In this document: positions 16,653 through 23,635 of the stretch, piece by piece
Layout of the letters: each line of letters opens with the position of its first letter
Numbering within the stretch: position 1 is the stretch's first letter
From: JBICIG01 sp043101605
GTDB taxonomy: Bacteria > Planctomycetota > Phycisphaerae > Phycisphaerales > UBA1924
Direction of reading: 5' to 3'
Length of the DNA: 28,493 nt
Assembly: GCA_043101605.1 (NCBI GenBank)
Contig: JBICIG010000079.1
Span: forward strand, 1-28,493
Notes under the pieces: model-generated
The model's database searches: none
What the model saw: only the letters and a program-made list of their open reading frames with translations
Told to the model about the DNA's origin: nothing
Made by a program: the position numbers and the translations under genes

Positions 16653-18839
16653 ATGACCAACAAGGTCCGCATTACCAGCATCGTCGCGTTCGCCGGCCTC
16701 GCCGCCGGCGCCGCCGCCCAGGACTCGGTCGGCCTCACCGGCGGCCTCCCGGGCGACGCCCTCAACGCCTACACCGGCGTGCAGCGCGCCGACTATGTCG
16801 TCGACCTGGCCGACCTGACCACCTCGTGGGGCAATGTCTACGGCATCGCGCCCCTCGCCAAGACCGCCCAGACCGACGCCGCCGCCTTCTTCAACAACCT
16901 CGGCAGCGCCTGGGGCATCAGCCAGACCCAGATCGTCGCCAACAACTTCCCCGCGGCCCAGTACGCCGAGTGGACCACCGCCGGCCCGGGCATCAACCCC
17001 GCGATCAACAGCAGCCCGAACATCATCGCCGCCCCGGGCGTGGATCCGATCCAGTTCGCCGCCGTCGGCGCCGACTTCGGCGGGCCCTCCAACAACATCG
17101 TCAGCGCCATCGTCGCGTTCGACCCGGCCAACCCGGGCCGCCTGTATGTCTCGCGCGTCCTCGCCGCGACCAACAAGGCCACCGCCGCCGCCCCGAGCAA
17201 CGGCGCCTTTGGCGCGGGCTCGATCGATGCCGACGGCAACACCTACTTCCGTGCCGACAACTTCGGCGCGGGCGTCGGCAACGCCTTCACCGGCCAGAAC
17301 ATCTTCCGCGTTGATGCGCTGGCCCGCTCCGGCGCGGTGAACGCCCTGGGCAACTCCGGCCCGGCTGATGCCGGCGCCACCGACTGGCTCGTCGTCAACA
17401 GCGGCACCACCCACAGCACCCCGTCGGCGATCCCCGCCGATGTCGCCGGCCGCCCGGTCTATGTCGGTGCCACCTCCGCCTCGACCTACGCCTTCGAGTC
17501 CGCGCCGCTGACCGTCTCCAACTCCGGTGCCCACATCGTCGGCACCGCGACCGATCACCGCGGCGTCGCCTCCTACAGCCCCAACGCGTGGGTCGCCAAC
17601 TCCGTCGGCACCTTCAGCGTCATCGGCCGCAACGGCAGCGACGCCACCCAGTCCATCCTCTTCTGGGATGTCGACGCCAACGGCAACCTCCTCCGCGCCA
17701 CCGAGCTCGTCCAGCCGCTCGCCGTGACCGATCCCGCCGACGCCTACAGCCTCCCCTTCGGCATCCAGTCGCTCGGCGAGTTCGACCACTACCACAGCCA
17801 GACCGCGTTCAACGGCGGCAACGGCCCCACCGCCATCGGCTTCCGCCCCGCCGACAGCCGCGGCCTCGCCGCCGGCGTCACCTACAACGCCGATCTCGGC
17901 AACACCGACCCCTTCAACTCGATCATCGTCGCCGACTTCGACCCCTCCAATCCCGGTGCCACCGCCAACTGGACCCTCGTCAGCTGGGTTGATGACTCGG
18001 GCCTGAACGGCAAGCCCATCAAGGACGGCCCCGGCGGCACCGTCATCGGCAACCTCGTCACCCTCGACCTCGTCACCGGCGGCCAGCCCCTCGGCCCGTC
18101 CGTCTCGGCTCCGTTCATCGACGGCCTCGGCAACATCTGGTTCGTCCACGCCATCGTTCAGCCCAAGGTCGACCAGAACGGCCAGCCCTTCGACGACTTC
18201 GACAGCGGGCTCATCCGCGCCGTCTACGACCCGACCACCGGCGGCTACGAGCTCGAGCTTGTTCTCGAAATCGGCCAGGTCATCACCGGCCTCAACTCGG
18301 GCGTCCCCTACCAGGTCCAGTTCTTCGGCGTCGCCGACAGCAACTCCGTGACCTCGGGCACCCTCTACTCCAACGGCGGCATGCAGCAGACCTTCGCCAA
18401 CGAGCCCACCGCCGGCATGGACCAGGCCAGCACCAAGAGCACCGGCGGCGTCCTCCTCGGCGCCGAGATCGTCTACGACGCCGACAACGACGGCGACTTC
18501 GAGGATCCCACCAGCTCCGGCGGCGACCCCCTCTCCGGCGACGAGGCCTACCAGGTCCTCCTCTTCATCGGCCACAAGGGCGAGACCACCCCGGCCTGCC
18601 CCGCCGACCTCACCGGCAGCAGCGATCCCAACGATCCCACCTACGCCATGCCCGACGGCGATGCCGACGGCGACGACTTCTTCTTCTACCTCGACGCCTT
18701 CAGCACCGGCAACCTCGCCGTCTGCGATATCACCGGTTCCTCCGACCCCAACAACCCCACCTTCGGCAACCCCGACGGCGACTGCGACGGCGACGACTTC
18801 TTCTTCTACCTCGACCTCTTCAGCCAGGGCTGCCCGTAA
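16653..18839 (+). CDS. large secreted protein with dockerin-like tail, body unknown
   Basis: This 728-residue protein has a signal peptide (1-22, VRITSIVAFAGLAAGAAAQ) and a well-placed AAGGAG site before ATG 16653. The long body (about 23-645) is rich in Asn, Asp, Gly and Ala, mostly beta in character, with repeated motifs of the type IVAFDPANPGRLYVSR, SIDADGNTYFRADN, FWDVDANGNLL and IVADFDPSNPGATANW. These recall blades of a beta-propeller that place Asp at turns, but I cannot assign a family. YDADNDGDFEDP at about 609-620 looks like a calcium-binding loop. Residues 649-728 are the shared composite dockerin-like tail ending in GCP. A long leader precedes it and tandem hairpins follow, so it is a single-gene unit and probably well expressed. 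Surface or extracellular location is inferred from signal and tail. Confidence 0.88.
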   Translation: MTNKVRITSIVAFAGLAAGAAAQDSVGLTGGLPGDALNAYTGVQRADYVVDLADLTTSWGNVYGIAPLAKTAQTDAAAFFNNLGSAWGISQTQIVANNFPAAQYAEWTTAGPGINPAINSSPNIIAAPGVDPIQFAAVGADFGGPSNNIVSAIVAFDPANPGRLYVSRVLAATNKATAAAPSNGAFGAGSIDADGNTYFRADNFGAGVGNAFTGQNIFRVDALARSGAVNALGNSGPADAGATDWLVVNSGTTHSTPSAIPADVAGRPVYVGATSASTYAFESAPLTVSNSGAHIVGTATDHRGVASYSPNAWVANSVGTFSVIGRNGSDATQSILFWDVDANGNLLRATELVQPLAVTDPADAYSLPFGIQSLGEFDHYHSQTAFNGGNGPTAIGFRPADSRGLAAGVTYNADLGNTDPFNSIIVADFDPSNPGATANWTLVSWVDDSGLNGKPIKDGPGGTVIGNLVTLDLVTGGQPLGPSVSAPFIDGLGNIWFVHAIVQPKVDQNGQPFDDFDSGLIRAVYDPTTGGYELELVLEIGQVITGLNSGVPYQVQFFGVADSNSVTSGTLYSNGGMQQTFANEPTAGMDQASTKSTGGVLLGAEIVYDADNDGDFEDPTSSGGDPLSGDEAYQVLLFIGHKGETTPACPADLTGSSDPNDPTYAMPDGDADGDDFFFYLDAFSTGNLAVCDITGSSDPNNPTFGNPDGDCDGDDFFFYLDLFSQGCP
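18597..18836 (+). repeat. dockerin-like composite tail, copy 3
   Basis: This codes for residues 649-728. Both halves are the least degenerate of the four copies: CPADLTGSSDPNDP with DGDADGDDFFFYLD, then CDITGSSDPNNP with DGDCDGDDFFFYLD and terminal GCP. Confidence 0.88.
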
Positions 18840-18856
18840 TCTCGCCCCGCTGCGAC

Positions 18857-18873
18857 ACCCGACCGAGTCGGGT
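18857..18873 (+). other. perfect 7-bp hairpin before the terminator
   Basis: ACCCGAC, loop CGA and GTCGGGT lie 18 bases after the stop codon and just before the main terminator hairpin. It may stabilise the transcript end. Confidence 0.5.
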
Positions 18874-18890
18874 TGATTGAGAGAGATCAC

Positions 18891-18922
18891 GGCCCCGAGG
18901 GGAAACCCCCGGGGCCGCTTTC
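18891..18922 (+). terminator. strong GC-rich terminator hairpin
   Basis: GGCCCCG-A-GGGG, loop AAA and CCCC-CGGGGCC (18891-18916) give 11 pairs with one bulged A, followed by GCTTTCC. It should end the transcript of the large secreted-protein gene. Confidence 0.8.
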
Positions 18923-18982
18923 CGTATCCGACCGCACCTATCCGGACCCCGCCGAACGCTCCGAGCCGCCGCCGGGCCCTGA

Positions 18983-18988
18983 TACCAT
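18983..18988 (+). promoter_or_regulatory. possible extended -10 for the secreted EEP gene
   Basis: TGATACCAT contains TACCAT with an upstream TG at extended -10 spacing, 53 bases before ATG 19042. No -35 is recognised. Confidence 0.35.
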
Positions 18989-19041
18989 CCGCGATGTCGC
19001 CAGCCGCCCGCCGACCGGGCGGCCCTCAGGAGGGAAGCCCC

Positions 19042-20775
19042 ATGCCCGTGCGCAAGACCCTGATCCTCGTCGCTCTCTGCGGCACCCCCGCCCTCGCGCA
19101 GTGGGATCCGCAGAACGGCCAATGGGGCAAGACCGACCCCACCGATCTCCGCGTCATGACCTGGAATGTCCAGGACGCCATCTGCTCGACCAACAACAAG
19201 GACTACGACTTCGGCGACTGGAACGCCGTCGTCCACATCATCGCCTCCCTCCGCCCCGATGTGCTCATCCTCCAGGAGTGCGGCGACAACTCCGGCAACG
19301 GCACCGGCTCCGGCGTCGATTCCGTCGCCAACCTCACCACCACCCTCAACCTCATGATCAACGGCGGCAACGACCCCTTCCGCGGCAATGTCCCCGTCAC
19401 CTCCTACATCAAGCTCATCTCCTCCGACCCAACCTACGACCTCCCCCACATCTATGTCACCACCTTCAACGACAACTTCAACCGCAATGTCATCCTCAGC
19501 CGCTACCCCTTCTCCGATCTCAACGGCGACGGCGTCGCCACCTACCCCGACATCCCCTTCATCGCCCCCGATGAATGGGCCGTCGGTGGCCGCGGCGGCA
19601 TCCGCGGCTTCCAGTTCGTCGAGATCGACCTCCCCAACGATGTCTACGCCGGCGACCTCGTCATCGGGAACGCTCACCTCAAGTCCGGCGGCGACGCCAG
19701 CGACCACACCGAACGCGTCAACGCCGCCAGGAATGTCAGCTATCTCGTCCAGTACTGGTACAACGGCAACGGCACCGGTTCGCCCGACCCCAACGCCAAG
19801 GTCCTCGACAGCCCCGCCGCCACCGCCATCCTCAACCCCAACACTCCCGTCATCCTCGGCGGCGACCTCAACGAGGACGAGTCAAAGAACGGCGGCACCC
19901 GCGGGCCCGCCGACTACCTCAAGAACGGCGGCACACCGGGCGGCACCGACGGCACCGACCGCGACAACACCGACTCCACCTTCGACAACGCCGCCGACCC
20001 CTTCAACGGCACCACCGACACACAGTCCTCTTCCAAGCTCGACTACCTCGTCTGGCAGGACTCCATCGCCAACCTCCGCCTCGCGTTCAACTTCGACAGC
20101 GTGACGGCCAACACCGGCGGCGGGCTCCCCCCCGAGACCCTCACCTTCCCCAACGGCGGGCGATTCGTCACCGGGCTCGCCTCCGACCACCGACCCGTCA
20201 TCGCCGACTTCATCCTCCCGCTCGGCAGCGGCGTCTCCGTCCCGGGCGAATTCGCCCTCGTCTCCCCGGCCGACAACATCCTCGATGTCGACCGCGACGC
20301 CGAGTTCACCTGGACCGCCGCCGACGACGCCGAGACCTACACCCTGACCATCCGCCAGGGCAACTTCTCCACCGGGCCCATCGTCTTCCAGCAGACCGGC
20401 ATCACCTCCACCAGCTTCACCCTCCCCGACACCCTCCTCGACTGCGAGACCGTCTACGAGTGGGGCGTCACCGCGATCAACACCGCCGGCTCCACCCCCG
20501 CCTCCAACCAGCCCTTCAACTTCTACTCCGACAGCCCCGCCGACCTCACCAACTCCTCCGATCCCAACTCGCCGAACTACGGCATCCCCGACGGCGACGC
20601 CGACGGCGACGACTTCTTCTTCTTCCTCGACGCCTTCGCCACCAGCAACCTCGCCGTCTGCGACTTCACCGGATCCTCCGACCCCAACGACCCCACCTAC
20701 TTCTCCCCCGACGGCGACTGCGACGGCGACGACTTCTTCATCTTCCTCGACCTCTTTGCCGGCGCCTGCCCCTGA
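19042..20775 (+). CDS. secreted EEP-fold nuclease/phosphodiesterase with Ig-like linker and dockerin-like tail
   Basis: This 577-residue protein starts at ATG 19042 behind an AGGAGGG site. Residues 1-20 are a signal peptide (TLILVALCGTPALAQ). The EEP domain spans about 35-395 with all key residues: VMTWNVQD (N42), LILQECG (E79), IGNAHLKSG (H212), ILGGDLNED (D275, N277), KLDYL (D334) and LASDHRPVIADF (D382, H383). It probably hydrolyses extracellular phosphodiesters such as DNA, but the substrate is not readable. Residues about 403-495 look like a beta-sandwich of the fibronectin type III/Ig kind (ALVSPADNILDVDRDAEFTWTAADDAETYTLTI). Residues 498-577 are the shared composite tail; its first Cys is replaced by Ser (SPADLTNSSDP), the only copy with this change. 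A clean terminator follows. Confidence 0.93.
   Translation: MPVRKTLILVALCGTPALAQWDPQNGQWGKTDPTDLRVMTWNVQDAICSTNNKDYDFGDWNAVVHIIASLRPDVLILQECGDNSGNGTGSGVDSVANLTTTLNLMINGGNDPFRGNVPVTSYIKLISSDPTYDLPHIYVTTFNDNFNRNVILSRYPFSDLNGDGVATYPDIPFIAPDEWAVGGRGGIRGFQFVEIDLPNDVYAGDLVIGNAHLKSGGDASDHTERVNAARNVSYLVQYWYNGNGTGSPDPNAKVLDSPAATAILNPNTPVILGGDLNEDESKNGGTRGPADYLKNGGTPGGTDGTDRDNTDSTFDNAADPFNGTTDTQSSSKLDYLVWQDSIANLRLAFNFDSVTANTGGGLPPETLTFPNGGRFVTGLASDHRPVIADFILPLGSGVSVPGEFALVSPADNILDVDRDAEFTWTAADDAETYTLTIRQGNFSTGPIVFQQTGITSTSFTLPDTLLDCETVYEWGVTAINTAGSTPASNQPFNFYSDSPADLTNSSDPNSPNYGIPDGDADGDDFFFFLDAFATSNLAVCDFTGSSDPNDPTYFSPDGDCDGDDFFIFLDLFAGACP
20533..20772 (+). repeat. dockerin-like composite tail, copy 4, first Cys lost
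   Basis: This codes for residues 498-577. Half one begins SPADLTNSSDPNSP instead of CPADL; half two is CDFTGSSDPNDP with DGDCDGDDFFIFLD, ending GACP. Confidence 0.85.
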
Positions 20776-20810
20776 CCGGCTCAGCACAACCCTCAGCGCG
20801 CGCAAACACA

Positions 20811-20837
20811 AGGCCCGGGCTCGACCCGGGCCTTTTT
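20811..20837 (+). terminator. classic Rho-independent terminator
   Basis: AGGCCCGGG (20811-20819), loop CTCGA and CCCGGGCCT (20825-20833) are followed by TTTT. It lies between the converging secreted-EEP and response-regulator genes. Confidence 0.92.
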
Positions 20838-20859
20838 CGTGGGGCGCCGTGGCGTGCGC

Positions 20860-21354
20860 TCAGTCGCGCTGCTCGCGCAGCCGCTTCATCTCCTCGAGCG
20901 TCCGGTCGAGCTGCTTCCGCAACCGCCGCACCCGGATCAGCGACCGCACGCGCGTCAAGAGCTCCAGCTTGTTGACCGGCTTGGTCAGAAAGTCGTCGGC
21001 CCCGCACTCGACCGCCCGCTCCACATCCCCCACTTCCGACAGCGCCGTCACCATGATCACCGGGATGTCCCGCGTCCCCGGCGCCGACTTGAGCCGCTGG
21101 CACGCCTGGAACCCGCTCATCCGCGGCATCATCACATCCAGCAGGATCAGGTCGGGCTGGTCCGCATCGACCTCACGCAGCGCCTCCTCCCCGTCCCGGG
21201 CCAGCCGGATCGGGCACCCGAGGTCCTCCAGATACGCCCCCAGAAGCTCCAGATTCTGCTCGTTGTCATCGACCACGAGCACCGACGCCTCGCCGATCTC
21301 GAACGCCTCTTCGTCCCCGTGCTGACTCAGCACGGATTCCTCATCGCCGGGCAT
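20860..21354 (-). CDS. single-domain response regulator with C-terminal coiled coil
   Basis: This 164-residue protein starts at ATG 21354 behind AGGGAGG. Residues 1-22 are an acidic leader, and 23-140 form a receiver domain: VLVVDDNEQN with the acidic pair D29/D30, phospho-acceptor D73 in LILLDVMMPRMSG, T103 in IMVTALSE and K125 in FLTKPVNK. The last part (141-164, RVRRLRKQLDRTLEEMKRLREQRD) is a charged, probably coiled-coil helix instead of an output domain. It should act by protein-protein contact in a phosphorelay. The receiver resembles those of PleD-type and hybrid-kinase proteins. No histidine kinase is in the window. It is transcribed toward the terminator shared with the secreted EEP gene. 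Confidence 0.94.
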   Translation of the reverse strand: MPGDEESVLSQHGDEEAFEIGEASVLVVDDNEQNLELLGAYLEDLGCPIRLARDGEEALREVDADQPDLILLDVMMPRMSGFQACQRLKSAPGTRDIPVIMVTALSEVGDVERAVECGADDFLTKPVNKLELLTRVRSLIRVRRLRKQLDRTLEEMKRLREQRD

Positions 21355-21394
21355 GGAAGCCTCCCTGGAGCAACCTCGGGGGGTCGAGCGGGGT

Positions 21395-21400
21395 ATCGTA
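21395..21400 (-). promoter_or_regulatory. possible -10 for the response regulator
   Basis: On the minus strand TACGAT (21400 to 21395) lies 40 bases before ATG 21354. No -35 is clear. The overlapping plus-strand TATCGT could serve the divergent gene at 21542. Confidence 0.3.
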
Positions 21401-21541
21401 GAGAGAGCATACGCCACCCTCGGGCCACGCGCAGCACCCGAACACGCCCCCTTCGCCGGCCGATTCACTCGCCCGCCACGCGTTCTCGGACCATGCTGCC
21501 ACCGATACGCGGCGTCGAATCGGATCCGGAGTCTCCCCGCC

Positions 21542-22000
21542 ATGACCACCCGCCCCAAGGACATCCCCAACGCCTGGAGCTGCAAGTTCCAGACGCCCAC
21601 CATCGATCTGCTGCTCGCCGATCTCCCCAAGACCGACCGCCCCGCCTTCGACCTCGCCCGCGAGGCCCTCGCAGAGATCGACACCGCCCGCGAGACCCTC
21701 GAGTGGCACGGCATCCCGTGGCGCTGGGCCCTCCGCTACACCACCCGGGGCAGCGCCGACCCCTTCGCCTACCTTGTCCCCGACCCCGCCGCCCCGCTCC
21801 TCTGCCTCCCCGTGCCCGGCGAACTCCTCCGCGACACCGAGGTCGCCAAGCTCGCCCGCACCGTCCGCGAGGGCGTCGCCTCGGGCACCCGCGTCGGTGA
21901 ACTCGTCTGGTGCCACTGGCAGCTCGTCGCCAAGAGCCTCGTGCCGGATCTGGTCGGCTTCGCCCGGGCCTGCCTCGACGCCCGCGCCACCGCCGTCTGA
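21542..22000 (+). CDS. small soluble protein, function unknown
   Basis: This 152-residue frame has codon use like its neighbours, starting at ATG 21542; CCGGAG 12 bases upstream is a distant ribosome site. The protein is alpha/beta with no signal peptide or membrane segment. Features include LLADLPKTDRPAFDLAREALAEIDTARETLEWHGIPWRWALRYTTRG, then two short strands (FAYLVPDPAAPLLCLPVP) and a Trp-rich motif VGELVWCHWQLVAKSLVPDLVGFARACLDAR. The pattern is faintly reminiscent of DUF3788 or DUF1801-type folds, but I cannot assign it. It diverges from the response-regulator gene with a 187-base gap. Confidence 0.75.
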   Translation: MTTRPKDIPNAWSCKFQTPTIDLLLADLPKTDRPAFDLAREALAEIDTARETLEWHGIPWRWALRYTTRGSADPFAYLVPDPAAPLLCLPVPGELLRDTEVAKLARTVREGVASGTRVGELVWCHWQLVAKSLVPDLVGFARACLDARATAV

Positions 22001-22013
22001 CCGCCCTCTACAC

Positions 22014-22030
22014 GACAAACCGCGTTTGTC
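22014..22030. other. perfect 7-bp AT-containing hairpin
   Basis: GACAAAC, loop CGC and GTTTGTC lie 13 bases after the preceding stop codon. There is no following T-run. It may be a weak terminator or an operator upstream of the carboxypeptidase gene. Confidence 0.4.
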
Positions 22031-22056
22031 TGCGGCCCACGCTCCTCCCCGGCCGA

Positions 22057-22062
22057 TAGGCT
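22057..22062 (+). promoter_or_regulatory. possible -10 for the carboxypeptidase gene
   Basis: TAGGCT in GATAGGCTCC lies 46 bases before ATG 22109. It resembles the -10-like hexamers seen before other genes here; no -35 is clear. Confidence 0.3.
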
Positions 22063-22108
22063 CCGGATCGACGCTGCGCGCCCCGTGTGTGGAAGGAGCC
22101 ACCGCCCG

Positions 22109-23629
22109 ATGCCACTGCTTCGACGCCGTTTCTCTCTCGTCGCCTCGTTCGCTCTGCTGCTCGTCTGCTCCCTGCAGGCCCTGGCCGACCCGGCCGGCGA
22201 GATCGACCGGCTCATCCGCAACGCCCGCATCGGCGACGCCACCGTCACCGTCCACGCGATCGACCTCCGCACCGGCGCCCCCATCGTCGCGGTCGATCCC
22301 GGGACGCCCATGATCCCCGCCTCCAACATGAAACTCCTCTCCACCGGAGCCGCCCTCGTCGTCCTCGGCCCCGACTTCGTCTTCCGCACCCGCCTCGAGA
22401 CCGACGGCGAGCGGCTCATCCTCGTCGGCGACGGCGACCCCGCCCTGGGCGACCCGCGCATGCTCGAATCCACCGCCGCCACTTTCTCCGTCGACGACAT
22501 CCTCGACGCCCTCGCCCGCGCCGCGGCCGACCAAGCCTCCGAGCCCTACACCGAACTCGTCATCGACGACCGTGTCTTCGACCGCCAGACCGTTCACCCC
22601 GGCTGGCCGCGCGACCAACTCGACCGCCACTACGCCGCCCCCGTCGCCGGCGTCTCGCTCAACGGCAATGTCCTCTCCTTCTTCCCCGCACCCAGCCCCT
22701 CCGGCGCCGGTCAACCCGCGACCTTCACCCTCGAGCCCCGCTCGACCGCCCTCGCCCGCGAAGTCGAGGTCACCGCCCAGAGCGTCGCCTCGGGCACCAA
22801 CCGCATCTGGATCCGCCGCGACCCGGTCGAGAACCGCTTCACACTCGGCGGGGCCGTCCGCTCCCCCAGCCAGGTCCGCCTGCGCGTCGCGATCCACGAT
22901 CCCTCGGTCTTCGCCGGGCACATCCTCGCCGAACGCCTCGCCGAGCAGGAATCCCGCCGGTCCGGCTCCCGCGCCCAAACCCTCACGCCGCGCCTCGCCG
23001 ACCCGCAGGAAACCTTCGACAACGCGCGCACGCTCGCGGTCGTCACCACACCGCTGGCCGATGTCCTGACCCTCTGCAACACCGACTCGATCAACCTCTA
23101 CGCCGAGGCGCTGCTCAAGCGCATCGCGCACGAGTCCACCGGCGAGCCGGGCTCATGGTCGGGCGGTGCCACCGTCATGCGCATGGTCCTCGCCCAGCGC
23201 CTCGGTCCGACCGCCGCCGCCTCCACCCGCGTCTCCGACGGCTCGGGACTCAGCCGCGACAACGCCGTCTCCGCCGAGACCTTCACCGCCTGGCTCCGCT
23301 CGCTCTGGCTCGACCCCACACTCCGCGACCCGTTCCTCGAATCGCTCGCCGAGCCCGGCGAGGGAACCCTCCGCTCCCGCTTTGCGCGCACCAAGCTCGA
23401 GAACTCCGTCGCCGCCAAGAGCGGCTCGATCAACGGCGTGCGCACGCTCAGCGGCTACCTCCTCAACGACCGCACCGGGCAGGGCTACGCCTTCTCCATC
23501 CTCATCAACGACCTCCCGCTCAGCGGCTCGGCGACCACCAACGCCCGCGCACTCCACGAAGCCATCGTCGCCGTCCTCGACGAGCACCTCGCCGAACGCA
23601 CCACCGCTTCGGTCCCGACCAGCGAGTAG
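22109..23629 (+). CDS. dacB: D-alanyl-D-alanine carboxypeptidase/endopeptidase, PBP4 (peptidase S13) type
   Basis: This 506-residue periplasmic enzyme trims or cleaves peptidoglycan cross-links. AAGGAG 10 bases before ATG 22109 fixes the start over a GTG at 22085. A signal peptide spans 1-27 (LVASFALLLVCSLQALA). The three active-site motifs are present: S72-x-x-K75 (PASNMKLL), S327-I-N329 (TDSINLYAEALLK) and K437-S-G439 (VAAKSGSINGVRTLSGYL); KSG in place of KTG is a conservative change. RVSDGSGLSRDNAVS at 374-388 is typical of PBP4. The stretch between the first two motifs includes the large inserted domain of the family. The gene converges with the UbiD-family gene, with only 6 bases between stop codons. 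Presence of this enzyme supports peptidoglycan turnover in the organism. Confidence 0.95.
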   Translation: MPLLRRRFSLVASFALLLVCSLQALADPAGEIDRLIRNARIGDATVTVHAIDLRTGAPIVAVDPGTPMIPASNMKLLSTGAALVVLGPDFVFRTRLETDGERLILVGDGDPALGDPRMLESTAATFSVDDILDALARAAADQASEPYTELVIDDRVFDRQTVHPGWPRDQLDRHYAAPVAGVSLNGNVLSFFPAPSPSGAGQPATFTLEPRSTALAREVEVTAQSVASGTNRIWIRRDPVENRFTLGGAVRSPSQVRLRVAIHDPSVFAGHILAERLAEQESRRSGSRAQTLTPRLADPQETFDNARTLAVVTTPLADVLTLCNTDSINLYAEALLKRIAHESTGEPGSWSGGATVMRMVLAQRLGPTAAASTRVSDGSGLSRDNAVSAETFTAWLRSLWLDPTLRDPFLESLAEPGEGTLRSRFARTKLENSVAAKSGSINGVRTLSGYLLNDRTGQGYAFSILINDLPLSGSATTNARALHEAIVAVLDEHLAERTTASVPTSE

Positions 23630-23635
23630 CCCGCC

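Noticed and set aside
16344..18890. An 848-codon open frame on the minus strand opposite the large secreted-protein gene
   Set aside because: The translation is almost only Gly, Val, Ala, Asp and Glu, as expected from the reverse of Asn/Gly/Ala/Thr codons. The plus frame has a signal peptide, a ribosome site and the shared tail.
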